This document shows, one piece after another, positions 34,901 to 46,202 of a stretch of 64,000 nucleotides of DNA; positions within the stretch are counted from its first letter, which is position 1, and every line of letters begins with the position of its first letter. Made by a program: the position numbers and the translations under genes. Source of the stretch: Saccopteryx bilineata (lineage: Eukaryota; Chordata; Mammalia; Chiroptera; Emballonuridae); NCBI RefSeq assembly GCF_036850765.1, contig NC_089491.1:131432266-131496265 (forward strand), given 5' to 3'. The notes under the pieces are model-generated. The model ran no database searches, was not told the DNA's origin, and saw nothing but the letters and a program-made list of their open reading frames with translations.

Positions 34901-35990
34901 CTTGGAAATGTAGCAAGGTGGTCACAGTATTTCCAGCATTAGAAAGAAACATAATGGCAGAACCAAGGTGAAAGTAGAAGGTCCTCATTTTATTAAGTAT
35001 GAATTCACCTAAATGTTGCTATTTGCTAGACTGAGGAAATCGTTCAGTGTGCTGGAATAGAAGGCAGGATGCAGGGAAATTTGCTGCAATTCTCAATTTT
35101 CAATATTTATATCAGCAATTGCTTATTGCCATATAAAATGATTTCTTTTATTATTAATCTTGTTATGGAAATGATGAGACTGACATAATTTGGGGAAAAT
35201 TAAAAATCATAGTATTCATTTGTCTTGGACTTGGTATTTACAAATTACTAACCAAATCTCAGTGGTTCTCAAACTTTGGTATCAGCAGCACCCGCAGAGC
35301 TTAGTGACCACACAGTGGCCTAGGCCCTCTCTGACTTCATGCACTTGAGGCTCTAAGTACTTCATTAGGTTTTGTGGTTATTCTGCTAGACACCAAAGGT
35401 GAGAACTATTAACCTATAGTAACTCATTAACCTATAGTAACTCATTTGATACAACAAAGACTAAAGTGCAAGGTGATAGAGTTGGTAGAGAACCTAGAAG
35501 TCATCAAAAACAAAGAGTCAGGGAGGTTGATTGGTTCAAAGTCAGAGTTATTGTTCACATAGAATTCAAACCCATATTTTTGTCAGGGTCTTTTTACTTT
35601 ATAATTTTGAGAATTGTGGAGCAGTAAACTTGAGGATGCATCATGCCCCTCACCACATCACAGTATAACTAGCAATTTAATTATATTTTAACCTTAACTA
35701 CTGAAGAAAGCACTGTTGTATATTAAGGTAATATATTGCTAGTAAAAATCATGTTTTTAAAGAAATACTTCCATTTCCATGGACTATAACATCAAGTAGA
35801 ATATTCTGAAGGATGGTATGCCTGAAATTGATTTTGCTGTGCTGTTCTCCAATAGGTAGATGATCTGATGGTCCAGCGCAAGGCAATAAGTGAACTCCTC
35901 AAGGTGATGGATGATCTGTCACCAAGACCTACCCTTAGGAAGCGGAAGAGGAGTCAGACTCTGTTTCTTGGCCGGAGAGCATCGAAATAA
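31831..35990 (+). CDS. IFNG: Interferon gamma precursor (four exons)
   Basis: Type II interferon, a secreted cytokine of T and NK cells that acts as a homodimer on IFNGR1/IFNGR2 to activate JAK-STAT1 signalling. Exons 31831-31944, 33112-33180, 33276-33458 and 35856-35990 (114, 69, 183 and 135 bp) join in one frame to 166 codons, the length seen in human and cattle; all three introns are GT-AG. Residues 1-23 form the signal peptide ([13 protein letters not shown] core), with mature Gln24 expected after Cys23; the mature chain has no cysteine, as usual. IFNG core motifs include [15 protein letters not shown] and [12 protein letters not shown], then the basic tail RKRKR (150-154). Possible N-glycosylation sites are N39-A-T and N108-N-S. 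Oddities: LGRR instead of the usual RGRR near the C-terminus, and two adjacent in-frame ATGs, the second (31831) chosen because it fits the family and has A at -3. Looks fully functional. Confidence 0.97.
31945..33111 (+). other. IFNG: IFNG intron 1
   Basis: 1167 bp, GTAAGT donor, CCCTCCCCCCCAG acceptor. No young repeat inserted. The CA microsatellite known in human intron 1 is not present. Confidence 0.93.
33112..33180 (+). CDS. IFNG: IFNG coding exon 2
   Basis: Codes residues 39-61 (69 bp, identical length to human exon 2). Opens with the N39-A-T sequon, equivalent to the first glycosylation site in cattle; the human sequon a few residues on is replaced by DGRP. Followed by a 95-bp intron (33181-33275). 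Confidence 0.95.
33276..33458 (+). CDS. IFNG: IFNG coding exon 3
   Basis: 183 bp, residues 62-122, the helical core. Contains NSNNSK, where N108-N-S is a sequon. Donor GTGAGT at 33459. Confidence 0.96.
33810..33985 (+). repeat. MIR-like SINE in IFNG intron 3
   Basis: 'CTCCCAGCTCTGCTACCAAG' and 'GGCTCAGTTTCCTCATGAT' match the MIR core order. Confidence 0.6.
35260..35410 (+). repeat. MER5A-like hAT fossil in IFNG intron 3
   Basis: Begins CAGTGGTTCTCAAACTTTGG and ends with the inverse-type GGTGAGAACTATT, the terminal repeats of the MER5 group. Old and diverged. Confidence 0.65.
35856..35990 (+). CDS. IFNG: IFNG coding exon 4
   Basis: Codes residues 123-166 and the TAA stop at 35988-35990. Carries helix F and the basic tail LRKRKRSQ, then FLGRRASK. 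The position normally Arg in the second basic cluster is Leu160 (CTT). Confidence 0.96.
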   Translation, partial: VDDLMVQRKAISELLKVMDDLSPRPTLRKRKRSQTLFLGRRASK

Positions 35991-36560
35991 GGGTCATCCT
36001 GCCTGCAATATTTGAATTTTTAAATCTAAATCTATTTATTAATATTTAATATTTGACATTATTTATATGGGGGAATATATTTTAAACTCATGATCAAAGT
36101 ATTTATAATAGCAACTTTTATGTAATGAAAATGAGTATTAATATATGTATTATTTATAATTCCTATATTTTATGACTATTTCACTTTACCCTTTTTTTTG
36201 AGTAACTAGGCAAAACTATGTGTTTATAAGGTTTTATCTCAGGGGCCAACTAGCCAGCCGATCTAAGTAAGACCCCACGGGTTGTGTATTTGTTTACCTG
36301 GACGATGTCATTAACACATACAGGAGCGATGCCATCCAGTCGCTGCCTGTTTGAAATCATGCCTGCAATCTGAGCCATTGCTTGCACTTGAATGTGTAGG
36401 TCATATGACTTGTCCCCTAATGAAAACATAGCATCTCATCTCATGCCTAGTACTGCAGAAGATTGCTAACCACTGTGACTGTACCGAAATGCAAAAGTAT
36501 TTTTTTTGTTTTGTTTATCGATATTTAATATATATGAATAAAACATAATTTCATAACTAT
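35991..36560 (+). other. IFNG: IFNG 3' UTR with AU-rich elements
   Basis: ATTTA pentamers at 36034, 36044, 36061, 36101, 36152 and 36523, with TTATTTATA nonamers at 36059-36067 and 36150-36158. Such elements recruit TTP- and Roquin/Regnase-type decay factors and keep cytokine mRNA short-lived in other mammals. The 3' end is inferred from the poly(A) signal. Confidence 0.88.
36537..36542 (+). terminator. IFNG: IFNG poly(A) signal AATAAA
   Basis: AATAAA about 550 bp after the stop codon, matching the usual IFNG 3' UTR length; cleavage is expected some 15-30 bp further on. Confidence 0.85.
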
Positions 36561-36576
36561 TTATGCTGTGTCAGAT

Positions 36577-37077
36577 ATTTTTTAAGTGGAGGCTGTGGTA
36601 AATGTACTACACACTAATGAGTTAGTAGGATGAAAGTCATTTTCAGCTGTGGAAATCTTAGACTTGAATTAAGTCTCATTAAATATGGCGTTTCTCTCCA
36701 CTGGCAATTTGTTGGCTTCTACTGCATCATTTAGCAACTAAGTTATCTTTTCAAAATATAGATTTTAACTATGTTACCATTTATCTCAGGGCTTCTGCAA
36801 TGGAAAGTAGTCCAAATAGTTTAGCTTGACACAGCGATTTATTTATACCCTCTCCCTCAACTTCCCACTGCATTCTTCATCTTGGTCCACTTTACATGAG
36901 CATCACTGGGTATGAATAGTGAGTGTAAATTTTAGGGAGAGAGGCCTGAATTAAAAGCTTGGTCTTACCATTACAATTAGTGTGACTTTTAATGGATTAC
37001 TTATATTCCCTAAGCTCCAGTTTTCTCATCTGATAAAGAAGAATAATTGTGCCCTCCGCATAATATTGTGGTGAGGG
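36577..37077. other. Intergenic DNA downstream of IFNG
   Basis: No gene recognised. The end (about 36990-37070) looks like a MIR scrap ('AGCTCCAGTTTTCTCATCTG'). Confidence 0.45.
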
Positions 37078-39200
37078 TTCATTCTTTCACTCAAAAAATA
37101 TTTATTAAAGCATCTACTATGTGCCTAGTGCTATTCTAGGCACCTGAGATATCTTTGTGAACAAAAAAGACAAGGATCTCTGCTCTTGGGGAATTTAAAG
37201 TTTAGCAAAAGGGAGACAGATAATCAACAAAATACATAATATATTAGTAAATTCCATGGTGTGTTCAATGATAATAGGTGATATGGAAAAAAATATAGCA
37301 AGATGGGGGAATTGGGAAAACTGTAAGTAGTGTGGATTAGGTAGGTGTACTAGTCAACGTAGTGATTGTAGTTGACTTCATTGAAGAGATGACATTTGAG
37401 GAACAGGTGTGAGAAGTTTTGAGGAGGAAAATCAGAAGTTCAACTTTGAACAGTAAGTTAATTAGACTTCAAAGCAGAGATGCTGAGTAAGCAATTGGTG
37501 AGATCAGTTTGGAGATGAGAGAAGTCTGGACATTTGACATACATTTAGGAGTTAAGGCATATAAAGAAGGTATTTGAAGACCTAATATTAGTTAGACTCA
37601 TAAATGTCATGAGTTTACATAGTGAAAAGAAGGAGAGCAAAGGATTGAGTATTCAGATATGCTATCATCAAGAGGTTAGGGAGATAGCAGCAAGGAAACT
37701 GGAGAAATATGGCCAGTGAAATAAGAGGACAAACTGACAAGTGAGATAGTCTAAAAGCCAGACGAAGAAAGTGTTTTAGCCTGACCAGGTGGTGGCGCAG
37801 TGGATAGAACATCGGACTGGGATGCCAAGGACCCAGGTTCGAGACCCCAAGGTTGCCAGTTTGAGCACAACAAGCTCATCTGGTTTGAGCAAAGCTCACC
37901 AGCTTGGACCCAAGGTCACTGGCTTGAGCAAGGGGTTACTCAGTCTGCTGAAGGCCCACGGTCAAGGCACATATGAGAAAGCAATCAATGAACAACTAGG
38001 GTGTCACAACGAAAAACTGATGATTGATGCTTCTCGTCTCTCTCTGTTCCTGTCTGTCTGTCCCTATCTATCGCTCTCTCTGTCTCTGTAAAAAAAAAAA
38101 AAGAAAAGAAAAAAAAAAGAAAGTGTTTTAGGAATAAACTGTGTTGTGTGGAGATAAGTCTAGTCAGATGAGGCCTGAGAACTGACCACTGGATTTAACA
38201 CCATGAAGGTCATTTGGTCATCTTGGAGAAGTTCTGAGGTAGACTGAAGGCAAAAGCCTCACTGAAATGGGGCTAAGATAGGCCTTTGAAATAACAGACG
38301 CAGATAGCTGTCTTTAGAAGTTTGTTGTGAAAGGGAGCAAATAAAAGGGTAGCTGCCAGGATAAGAATGATCAAAATAAGTTGTAGTTGTTGCTTTTAAG
38401 ATGGGAAAACAACAACATGTTTATGTATTGATAGAAATGACCTAACTAAGAGAAAAACAATGGATGATATAGGTGAGAGAGCAGGGAGAACTGTAGACTG
38501 GTTCCATGAGTAAGATAGGCCAACTGAGGACACAGGAGGAATTGACTGGCTTTAGGGAGGTGCACAGAAAGTTCATCTTTGTTCATAAATTGGAAGGTGG
38601 ATACATGAATTCTGATGCTGGTAGGTGGTAAATGTGAGAATGTTTTACTGGTCATTTTAAGTTTTCTCAGTGAAATAAGAAGCTGAGAGTCAGGTTCAAG
38701 GAGGAAGCATTGGAGGCTTGGAGAAAGAAGAAGAATGAATAGATCAGGGGAGTACAATGTGGATTGCTAGACCACTTTAAAGGCCCACTTGAGGTCAGTG
38801 ATAATGAAGTTCAGAGACACCAGTTGGTATAGTTAAATGTTTGTCTTTATTCATAGAGGGCCATAGGAGAAGATACAGAGTAGGTAGAGAGTTATATTTA
38901 GCAGACTGTATTTTTGCCAAGCAAGTAAGATAGAGGGAGAGAAGACAAGGAATCATGAGGAGCAACCTGGGTGGACTCATAACAGTGAATTGGTAACAAA
39001 CTCTAAGCTAGTGAAGAAAGAGAGTAGTATGTCAAGATTGCTGATGGAGAGTGAAGTGTTTGGATGAAAGGATATCTGTTCCACCTTTAGGTCCAAAAGA
39101 TGAAAGAGAGAAAAAAAGCCACCATTTCAAGGAGTAGTAGGGTAAGCAGTATCCTTAGGGGAAAATCAGTTTATCTTTTGAGTATGAGGAAGTTGAGGTA
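37078..39200 (-). repeat. Long LINE-2 copy, antisense
   Basis: Starts with the antisense L2 3' end ('AAAATATTTATTAAAGCATC', 'TGTGCCTAGTGCTATTCTAG') and continues through blocks matching antisense L2 reverse-transcriptase-coding sequence, for example 'ACTGACCACTGGATTTAACA' (about 38182) and 'GGCCCACTTGAGGTCAGTGA' (about 38782). Split by a type B SINE at 37779-38116. All frames are broken. The far end is uncertain. Confidence 0.65.
37779..38116 (+). mobile_element. Bat SINE, type B, probably young
   Basis: Full-length: GCCTGACCAGGTGGTGGCGC head, B-box-like GGTTCGAGACCC, 'ATCAATGAACAACTAGGG' block, CT-rich end and A tail. Perfect 14-bp target duplications AAGAAAGTGTTTTA lie at 37765-37778 and 38117-38130. 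The nearest young insertion downstream of IFNG. Confidence 0.94.
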
Positions 39201-40575
39201 TGATGGATTTGGTCAGTGCTGGATGACGAATTTCAGAAGACCCAGTGAATTGGGGTTAGAGAGGCAGTCATAAAAGTGAAGGTACATAAGAACGTGTTGT
39301 CAATCTAAGACTTATGCTCACAGACATAAACAAACATAATGGAAATCAGGAGATTAGTTCTGCTGGCTTTGGGGCATACAGTGGTGGCAACATTGTGGGG
39401 TATGTGTCTGGGGATTCCTTCTCAGCTATTTCACTGAACTCTTCCACAATAGTAGGGTTAAGTGAAATACTTCATGTAAGGGGTCAGTTTAGTCCTTGAC
39501 AATGACTAGTGGTCATTATTTTGATTATTGGGAAGGTAAGTAACAGGGCATAAGATTTGATTCTAAAACCTGGAGTACTGAATCTTTGATGAGGCAAGAT
39601 TAGAAAGAAATTAGGCTGATTTTGATACAGCTGCAACTGTTATGAACTGTGATTTGGTGTCTCCACTCTTGTTAATATTTAAAATTGATTATAGCAGACT
39701 TTTAGGCATCTACAGATGGAGAACTACTGTAAGATAATATTGTCTGGACCATATAATCAGACCATACCTTTATGGAAGGGATTGGAAATTCCTACTGTCA
39801 GTTGTTTGAAGAAGTCATTAATCATGAAATGGGAAATGAAGCCTCAGGTGGTAGTACCTTGGTCTATGGATTCAGAAACTGTTCTCTCTGAGGCTGGTGT
39901 TTGGCATAGGCTTTGAGACATGGAGAGATATTGACTGTTTCAGGTGATGTGATGGAAACTTGGAATGAGACAGGGAAAAGAACCTTATAAGAAAACTTAA
40001 GTTGAGTTGTTCTATGCAATAGTTATAAATTATTCTCTGTATTGTACTTTCTTTCCATTATGTATGTACCTATTTTCAGAAGAGCTGAGGGGCTTAGGGA
40101 AGGGACAGCCTTGCTTTAGACTGAGGGACATAGCGGACAACAAAATTCCTCTCTCAACATCAGTAGAGACAATTATCTCCTTAAGCTCATGGCAACAGGG
40201 GAAACAACAGGGGCAGCAGCCAGGATAAGCAATAAGAAAACCTTCTTGTATAATGTCCCACCCTTGGTGACTTCTAAGAAATATCTGGTACAACCTTGCT
40301 GGCTGGGTGATTTTGTCAATTATGGAATTGAACTTGAGCATTAACAATAAATTTTCCTCTTTTTTTCTCTTCTTCTCTTCACTTTTTTCTATCTCTGCCC
40401 AACCTGAACAATATAATCAAAGCAACTTGTTGCATCAGAATAAGGTAGGCATTCATAGTTGCCTCTATAGGGAGTCAAAGTCTAAGCAAGGTGAGAATGG
40501 TGTATATGAAGGGGGAAAATCACTTGTGGAAAGAATCAGGGCCTGAGCAGAACAAGGAGATTGCCCAAGAAGGAA
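39201..40575. other. Intergenic DNA, nothing assigned
   Basis: No exon or clear repeat recognised; the first part may still be diverged L2. Short open frames appear to be chance. Confidence 0.4.
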
Positions 40576-40589
40576 CAGGGGAGTTCATT

Positions 40590-41055
40590 TGTTTTCTAAA
40601 TAAATTATCATAAAGTTAATTGCTTAAAACAACACATATTTGTTAGCTTATATTTTGGGAGGTCAGAAGACCAAAATCAGCCCCAGTGGGTAAAATCAAG
40701 GTATCAGCAGGGTTGTATTCCTTTGGGAGATTTTAGGAGAGAATTTATTTTCTTGTCTTTTCCAACTTCTGGAAGAAACCTGCATTCCTCAACTAGTGGC
40801 CTTGTCTTCCTTTCTCAAAGCCAGCAGCATAGCATCTTCCAATCTCTCTACTGTTTTGACATTTCTACTTCCCCTGATAATTTGTGATTGTGCTGAGACA
40901 GCTTAAATAATTCAGGATAATGTTTCCATCTCAAGATTGTTAACTTAAACATATCTGAAAAGTCTCTTTTGCTATGTAAATCATCATTCATTCATTCTGG
41001 GAGTTGGGATGTGGACAACTTTTGGGCAACCATTATTTAGCCAGTCACAGTAGGC
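40590..41055 (-). repeat. MLT1-type MaLR LTR, antisense
   Basis: Antisense landmarks in order: 'AATTGCTTAAAACAACACAT', 'AAATCAAGGTATCAGCAGGG', 'TTCTTGTCTTTTCCAACTTC', 'AATAATTCAGGATAATGTTT', and a terminal GGGCAACCATTATTTAGCC. No viral genes present. Confidence 0.65.
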
Positions 41056-41389
41056 AGCCTGACATGAAAAGTGAGAACTGCAGCAGAGTGAAGATGTTGT
41101 CTATGTGGAAGGATGGCCTGGAGTGAAGTCTCTGGGTTCACACAAGATGAGAGAACATTCTTGTAGTGGGTAGCCCAGCATGGGGAGTCACACTAAGGTG
41201 AGAATGACATTCACACAGGAAAGTATATTAGTGCAAATGGGAGATTGGTTACTTATAGGAGGATTGATTAAGTATATATATTAAAGATGATAGATTAAAG
41301 ATGATATATAAAGATAATATATACTATAATTCTGTCTGAAATTCTCTTCTAAAGAGAACTTCTCTCTAAAACAAACACCAGAATCAAGC

Positions 41390-43235
41390 TCAGATATGAC
41401 ACAGATGTTCAAATTAACAGGCAGAAAATTTAAAAGAATAATATGTTAAGAGGTTTAGTGGAAAAAGTAGACAACATGAAAGAGCAGATGGGTAATGTCA
41501 GCAAAGAGATGGAAATTCTAAGAAGAATCAAAGGAAATTCTATAAATAAAAAACAGTATCAGAAAGAAATAATATTTTTGATAGGCTCATCAGTAGACTT
41601 GACAAAACCAAAGAAAAAATTTAGTGAGCTTGGAGGTAAGTAAATAAAAATTTCCCAAACTAAAATTCAAAGAGAAAATAAGTAAAAGAACAACAGCAAC
41701 AAAGAACCCCCCCAAAAAAGCACAACTCCAGAATGGAGCATTCAAGAACTGGGGGACAATTTCAAAAAGTGTAGCAAAACTACAGATCTTTAAGAACATC
41801 AAACAGAACAAATTCCCATAAAACTCTGTCTAGGTATATCATATTCAAACTGCAGAAAAACAAAGACAAAGAGAAAATTTTGAAAGAGCTACAGGGGGAA
41901 AAAAACCCCAGTTTACTTGTGAAAAAACAAACAAAAAAAAGAATTATGACTGACTTCTGGTCAGAAACCATGTGCTATTCATTTCTTATTGCTGAAATAA
42001 ATTAGCACAAACTTATTGGCTTAAAGCAACATAGATATTTATTTTATAGTTCTGATAGCTGGAAATCCGAAATCAGTCTTAGTAGTCTAAAGACAAGGTG
42101 TTAGCAGGGATGTGCTTATTCTGGAAATTCTAGGAGAGAATCTATTTCCTTGTCTTTTTTTAACCTGGAGGCTTCCTGAATTCTTTGCCTCAAGGCTCCT
42201 CTTTTTTATCTTCAAAAACCAGAATATTGGCCTGAGACCTTCTCATGCAGCCACCTCTTTAGTACTCTCTCCCTTGCTTCTCTTATCTTCTCATAAAAAC
42301 CCCGTGATTACATGGCCCATACAAATAATTCAGGATAATTTCTCTATCTCAAGGTTATTTGATTACCAATCTTACTTTCATATGTAATCTTAATTTTTTA
42401 TTTTTCATTTAATGTAACAAAGTCAAAGAGGAAAACTAACTGTATAAGTTATAGAGATTGGAAAGGAAGAAATAAAATTTCCACAGATGACATGATTATC
42501 TATGCAGAAAATTTCAAGAAATTAACAAAGAACCTTGGAACTGATAAGTGAGTATAGCATTGTTGCAGAGTACCATGCAAAAGTCAGTTACTTTCCTATA
42601 TGCCAGCAATAAAAAATAAATTTGAAATTTAAAATAATATTTTCAATAGCACCTCAAAATTGAAATAAGTATAAATCTAACAAACTACATGACCTAGATG
42701 AGGAAAACCACAAAGCACTACAAAACATCAAAGAAGCTATAAATGAATGAAAAAATATTCCATGTTCATGGATTGTAAGACTCAATATTAAGATATTAAT
42801 ACTTTCTAGCTTTATCTATAGGCTCAGCATCATCTTAATAAAAATTTTAGCAGGTGTTTTATTAAATTTTATATAAAAAGGGAAAAGATCCAGAATAGTT
42901 AACATAATACTTAGAAGAAAGGACAAAGTTGGGGGACTTGTATTGTCTGATTTCAAGATTACTGTAAGGCCATAATAATCAGTGCAGTATGGTATTAGTA
43001 AAATTGCAAACACATAGATTAATGGAGTAAAATAGAGAGACCATAAATAGACCCACAAAGATAAGGTCAACTGATATTTGACAAAGGAGTAAAGGTAATT
43101 CAATGGAGAAAGGGTAGTTTATTTCAACAAATGATGCCAGAAAATTAATATCTACATGCAGAAATAAAAGTTATTCTAGACAAAAATTATAGTATGGGTA
43201 CCCCCCAAAATAAAAAATTTAGATCTGATATATAA
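41390..43235 (+). mobile_element. Ancient HAL1/L1M-type LINE, split by an LTR
   Basis: 41430-41970 shows L1 ORF1-type coiled-coil coding sequence ('GTGGAAAAAGTAGACAACAT'); 42395-43235 shows L1 ORF2 3' sequence. The gap is an MLT1 LTR. Frames are short and broken. Confidence 0.65.
41975..42390 (-). repeat. MLT1-type MaLR LTR, antisense
   Basis: Same landmarks as the copy at 40590 ('GGCTTAAAGCAACATAGATA', 'AGGTGTTAGCAGGGATG', 'AATTCAGGATAATTTCTCTA'), same orientation, about 0.9 kb away, but separated by L1-type rather than retroviral sequence. Confidence 0.65.
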
Positions 43236-43239
43236 AACT

Positions 43240-43695
43240 TATTATTATTTTTATCCGTTGCATTGATGTTATCCATCAATTATACATGAGACTTTTTCTT
43301 GGACACCAGAAGACATACTACGCTTTCTCTGGTGTCCTTTTGGAAGGAAGAAGCTGTTGACTGATGTTGAGCAGATGAGTAATCTGGACCGATGCTGACT
43401 TGGCAGCCTATTCTGTGGGGGGATACTATTATTTCCATTCTTGCTTGAAATGACAATATGTAATATGGTACCTCAAAACTAGTGAAGAAATAGTTTATAA
43501 ACTTTTGTTTATAAGAAAGAGAAAATAAACAAGTTGGAAATTACAAAATTATGACAAAAATCAGTACTTTTTTTTGCTTTTAATACAAGGGTCACTTCTT
43601 TGATGTCATTATTTTATCTGAAGAGTTTGTGTAGAACAATTCATTATGCATCTCTAGTATCTATTTTGGTTTTCTTCACTTAAAAAAAAACAAAA
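43240..43695. other. Intergenic DNA, nothing assigned
   Basis: No gene or repeat family recognised. Confidence 0.5.
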
Positions 43696-43696
43696 G

Positions 43697-45203
43697 GGGG
43701 GAAGACAAGATGGCGATGGAGTAGGTGGATGTACCAACTTCCACCTCCCAGAACCAAAGTGGATTACAAACTAATTTAAAGAACCATCATCTGGAAAAAC
43801 CAACTTTGGACTAAACTAAGAGGACTCTTCAACCAAGGAACACTAAAGAAGCCACACCAAGACTGGTAGGAAAAGTAGAAATGCGGAGAGGGCTGCCCAG
43901 CTTCCTGGAGTGAACAGCAGCCGGGAGAGACTCGTGTGGCAGGAAGTGAGTTTAGCAGAGAGGAGAGGGTCCTGAATCCCAGGAACAAAGCCCCAGCCTG
44001 CAGCCCCAGAGCCTAGAAGAGGTGTATGGCCAGTATTTAGCTGGAAACAAGACAGGAGACTGTTTGTGAGAAAGAGATTGATTTCTCAGACCCAGGATCC
44101 TTCTTAAAGGAACAGCACAGAAAACCTCCCTCACAAACACTTACCTGGGGCTCCAGGGAAGGGAGAGAGAGGAGAGGACTGGAGCAGTGGGAAGAGAGTG
44201 TAATCTAGGAGGCACAGGGAGAAACATTTTGAGAGACAGCCACGCTAACCTCTGGGATGAGTCACTCCCCAAATCTGAAGTGAATATTTCCCCTAGAAAC
44301 AGCAATACCAGCAAAGGGAAGCCGGACACCAGCCAAACAAACTCTCGCGGCACTCAGAGCAGAGTCGCTTAGAAGGAGGGAGCTTTCTGGACAATAGTAG
44401 TGAGTGTTAAGGTCTGAGCTGCAGCGCCCCCACCCACATGGCTGAGGGCTTGCCTGAGGGCGGGCTGTGGTGGGACACGGAAGCGGGGTTCTGTCAGCAA
44501 GGGTGGAAGCTGGCTGGCCACCACTGAGACCCAGGTATGAGTTCAGTCTTGCCCGGCTGGGGAGGAGGGGATGTGCAAAAGTGGTCAAACCCAGCTGTGG
44601 GCCACCTGCAATCCAGCTTGCAGGGGAAGGGCAGGAGCCCCAGAAGAGGTGGAGACCTGCCCTTGAGTAAGGGTGCAGGAGCACAGCCTTGCCCCGCTCG
44701 TGGAACCGAGGCTTGTGGGCTGACTTGGGAGCCGGCTCCTCCCACGTGGGTGGAGCCAAAAGCCCAGAACAGGCGGAGTCCCACTACTGAGCGTGGGCAT
44801 GCAGTCCCACCTGGCCTGTGGAGCAAGGCTTGTAGCCCTTCCACAAGGGGGCTCCTCCTACAAGGGCAGGGTGAAAGCCCAAAATCAGGTGGTGACCCGC
44901 AGCTAAGCAAAGGTGGTCACCCCTGCCCTCAGGGCCGAGCATAACCCCACCTGTGGGAGCAGGGCAAAGGCCAAGGCCACCAAGGCTTGTACACCTGAGC
45001 ACGTGATCACAGTCACTCCCATGAAGGAGAGGCGGAAACCACAGCAACAGCCCCAGTGGGAGGCACCAGCAATGCTCATACCCAAATGGCCTAGGCAGCA
45101 ACAGCAGAGGGGGTGGTGGGCCTGCAGACAGACCACGCCTAGGGAACACAGAGGCCACACCCAGTAGACTCCAGTGGCCAAAACCATCTTTTACATAGAC
45201 AAA
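43697..45203 (+). promoter_or_regulatory. 5' UTR/promoter of the older L1, with tandem monomers
   Basis: Begins GGGGAAGACAAGATGGCGAT; CAAGATGGC at 43706-43714 is a YY1-type site at the usual L1 start position. 44520-44990 consists of imperfect GC-rich units of about 93-124 bp (about 44520-44640, 44641-44764, 44765-44879, 44880-44972), reminiscent of monomeric L1 promoters in rodents. The unit boundaries are read by eye. Confidence 0.75.
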
Positions 45204-46107
45204 ATGAGAAGGCAGAGATATGCAACACAAATGAATCAAGAGAAATCCCCAGAAAAGGACCAGAATGAGTCAGATATAACCAAATTACCAGATGTTGAGT
45301 TTAAAAATGATTGTTAGGATGCTCAAAGATATTAGAACAACAATAGATGCTCATTACGAACACCTAAATAAAGAGATAGCAAATATAAAAAAGGACATTG
45401 AAATAATAAAAAAGAATCAGTCAGAAATGAGAAATACAATATCAGAAATGAAGAACACAATGGAAAGAATTAAAAGCAGGATGGATGAAGCTGAGAATCA
45501 AATCAGCGAGTTAGAGGACAAGATAAATAAAGGCATGGAAGCAGAGCAGAAAAAAGAAAAGAGACTCAAAAAGTCTGAGGAAACTCTAAGAGAGCTCTGT
45601 AACAACATGAAGAGAAATAACATCTGCATCATAGGGGTTCCTGAAGAAAGGAAAGAATAGGAGATAGAGACTTTGTTCAAACATATCATAGCTGAAAACT
45701 TCCCTAAATTAAGGCAAGAAAACATCTCACAAGTTCAAGAAGCACAGAGAACTTCATTAAAGAGAAACTCAAAGAAATCTACACCAAGACACATCTTAAT
45801 TAAAATACCAAAGCTAAGTGATAGAGAAAATATTAGAAGCTGCTAGAAAAAAAAGACTATCACCTACAAAGGAGCCCCCATAAGGATGACTTCTGACTTC
45901 ACAACAGAAACACTTGAGGCCAGAAGGGAATGGCAAGAAATATTGAAAGTAATGCAGAACAAAAGCCTACAACCAAGATTACTTTATCCAGCAAGGCTAT
46001 CATTTAAAATTGAAGGTGAAATAAAAAACTTTCCAGAGAAAAAATAACTCAAGGAATTCACTACAATCAAATCAAGGCTGCAAGAAATGTTAAGGGGCCT
46101 GTTGTAA
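45204..46107 (+). pseudogene. L1 ORF1 of the older element, broken
   Basis: ORF1p is the trimeric coiled-coil RNA-binding chaperone of L1. The frame from ATG 45204 is lost near 45310 by a small indel next to 'GAGTTTAAAAATGATTG', runs open at 45292-45660 (coiled-coil and start of the RRM), then meets a TAG at 45658; a further frameshift follows near 45830. The end is the TAA at 46105-46107. Confidence 0.85.
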
Positions 46108-46202
46108 ACAGATCAAAGGAGAAAAAGAATATAGCAAAAGAGGAATACAGTTTTAAAGAATAAAATGGCAATAAACAACAACATCAATAATAAACTTAAA
46201 TG

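Larger units (their letters stand above)
33459..35855 (+). other. IFNG: IFNG intron 3
   Basis: 2397 bp, GTGAGT donor and CTCCAATAG acceptor. Holds only ancient repeats: a MIR-like segment at about 33810-33985 and a MER5A-like element at 35260-35410. Confidence 0.93.

Noticed and set aside
40590..42390. Two same-orientation LTRs as a complete endogenous retrovirus
   Set aside because: The 0.9 kb between them is HAL1/L1-type sequence, not gag/pol/env, so they are two separate solo LTRs.
44520..44990. Tandem GC-rich repeats as a CpG island or CRISPR-like array
   Set aside because: They sit in the L1 5' UTR just after a YY1-type start site; units are imperfect and without spacers.
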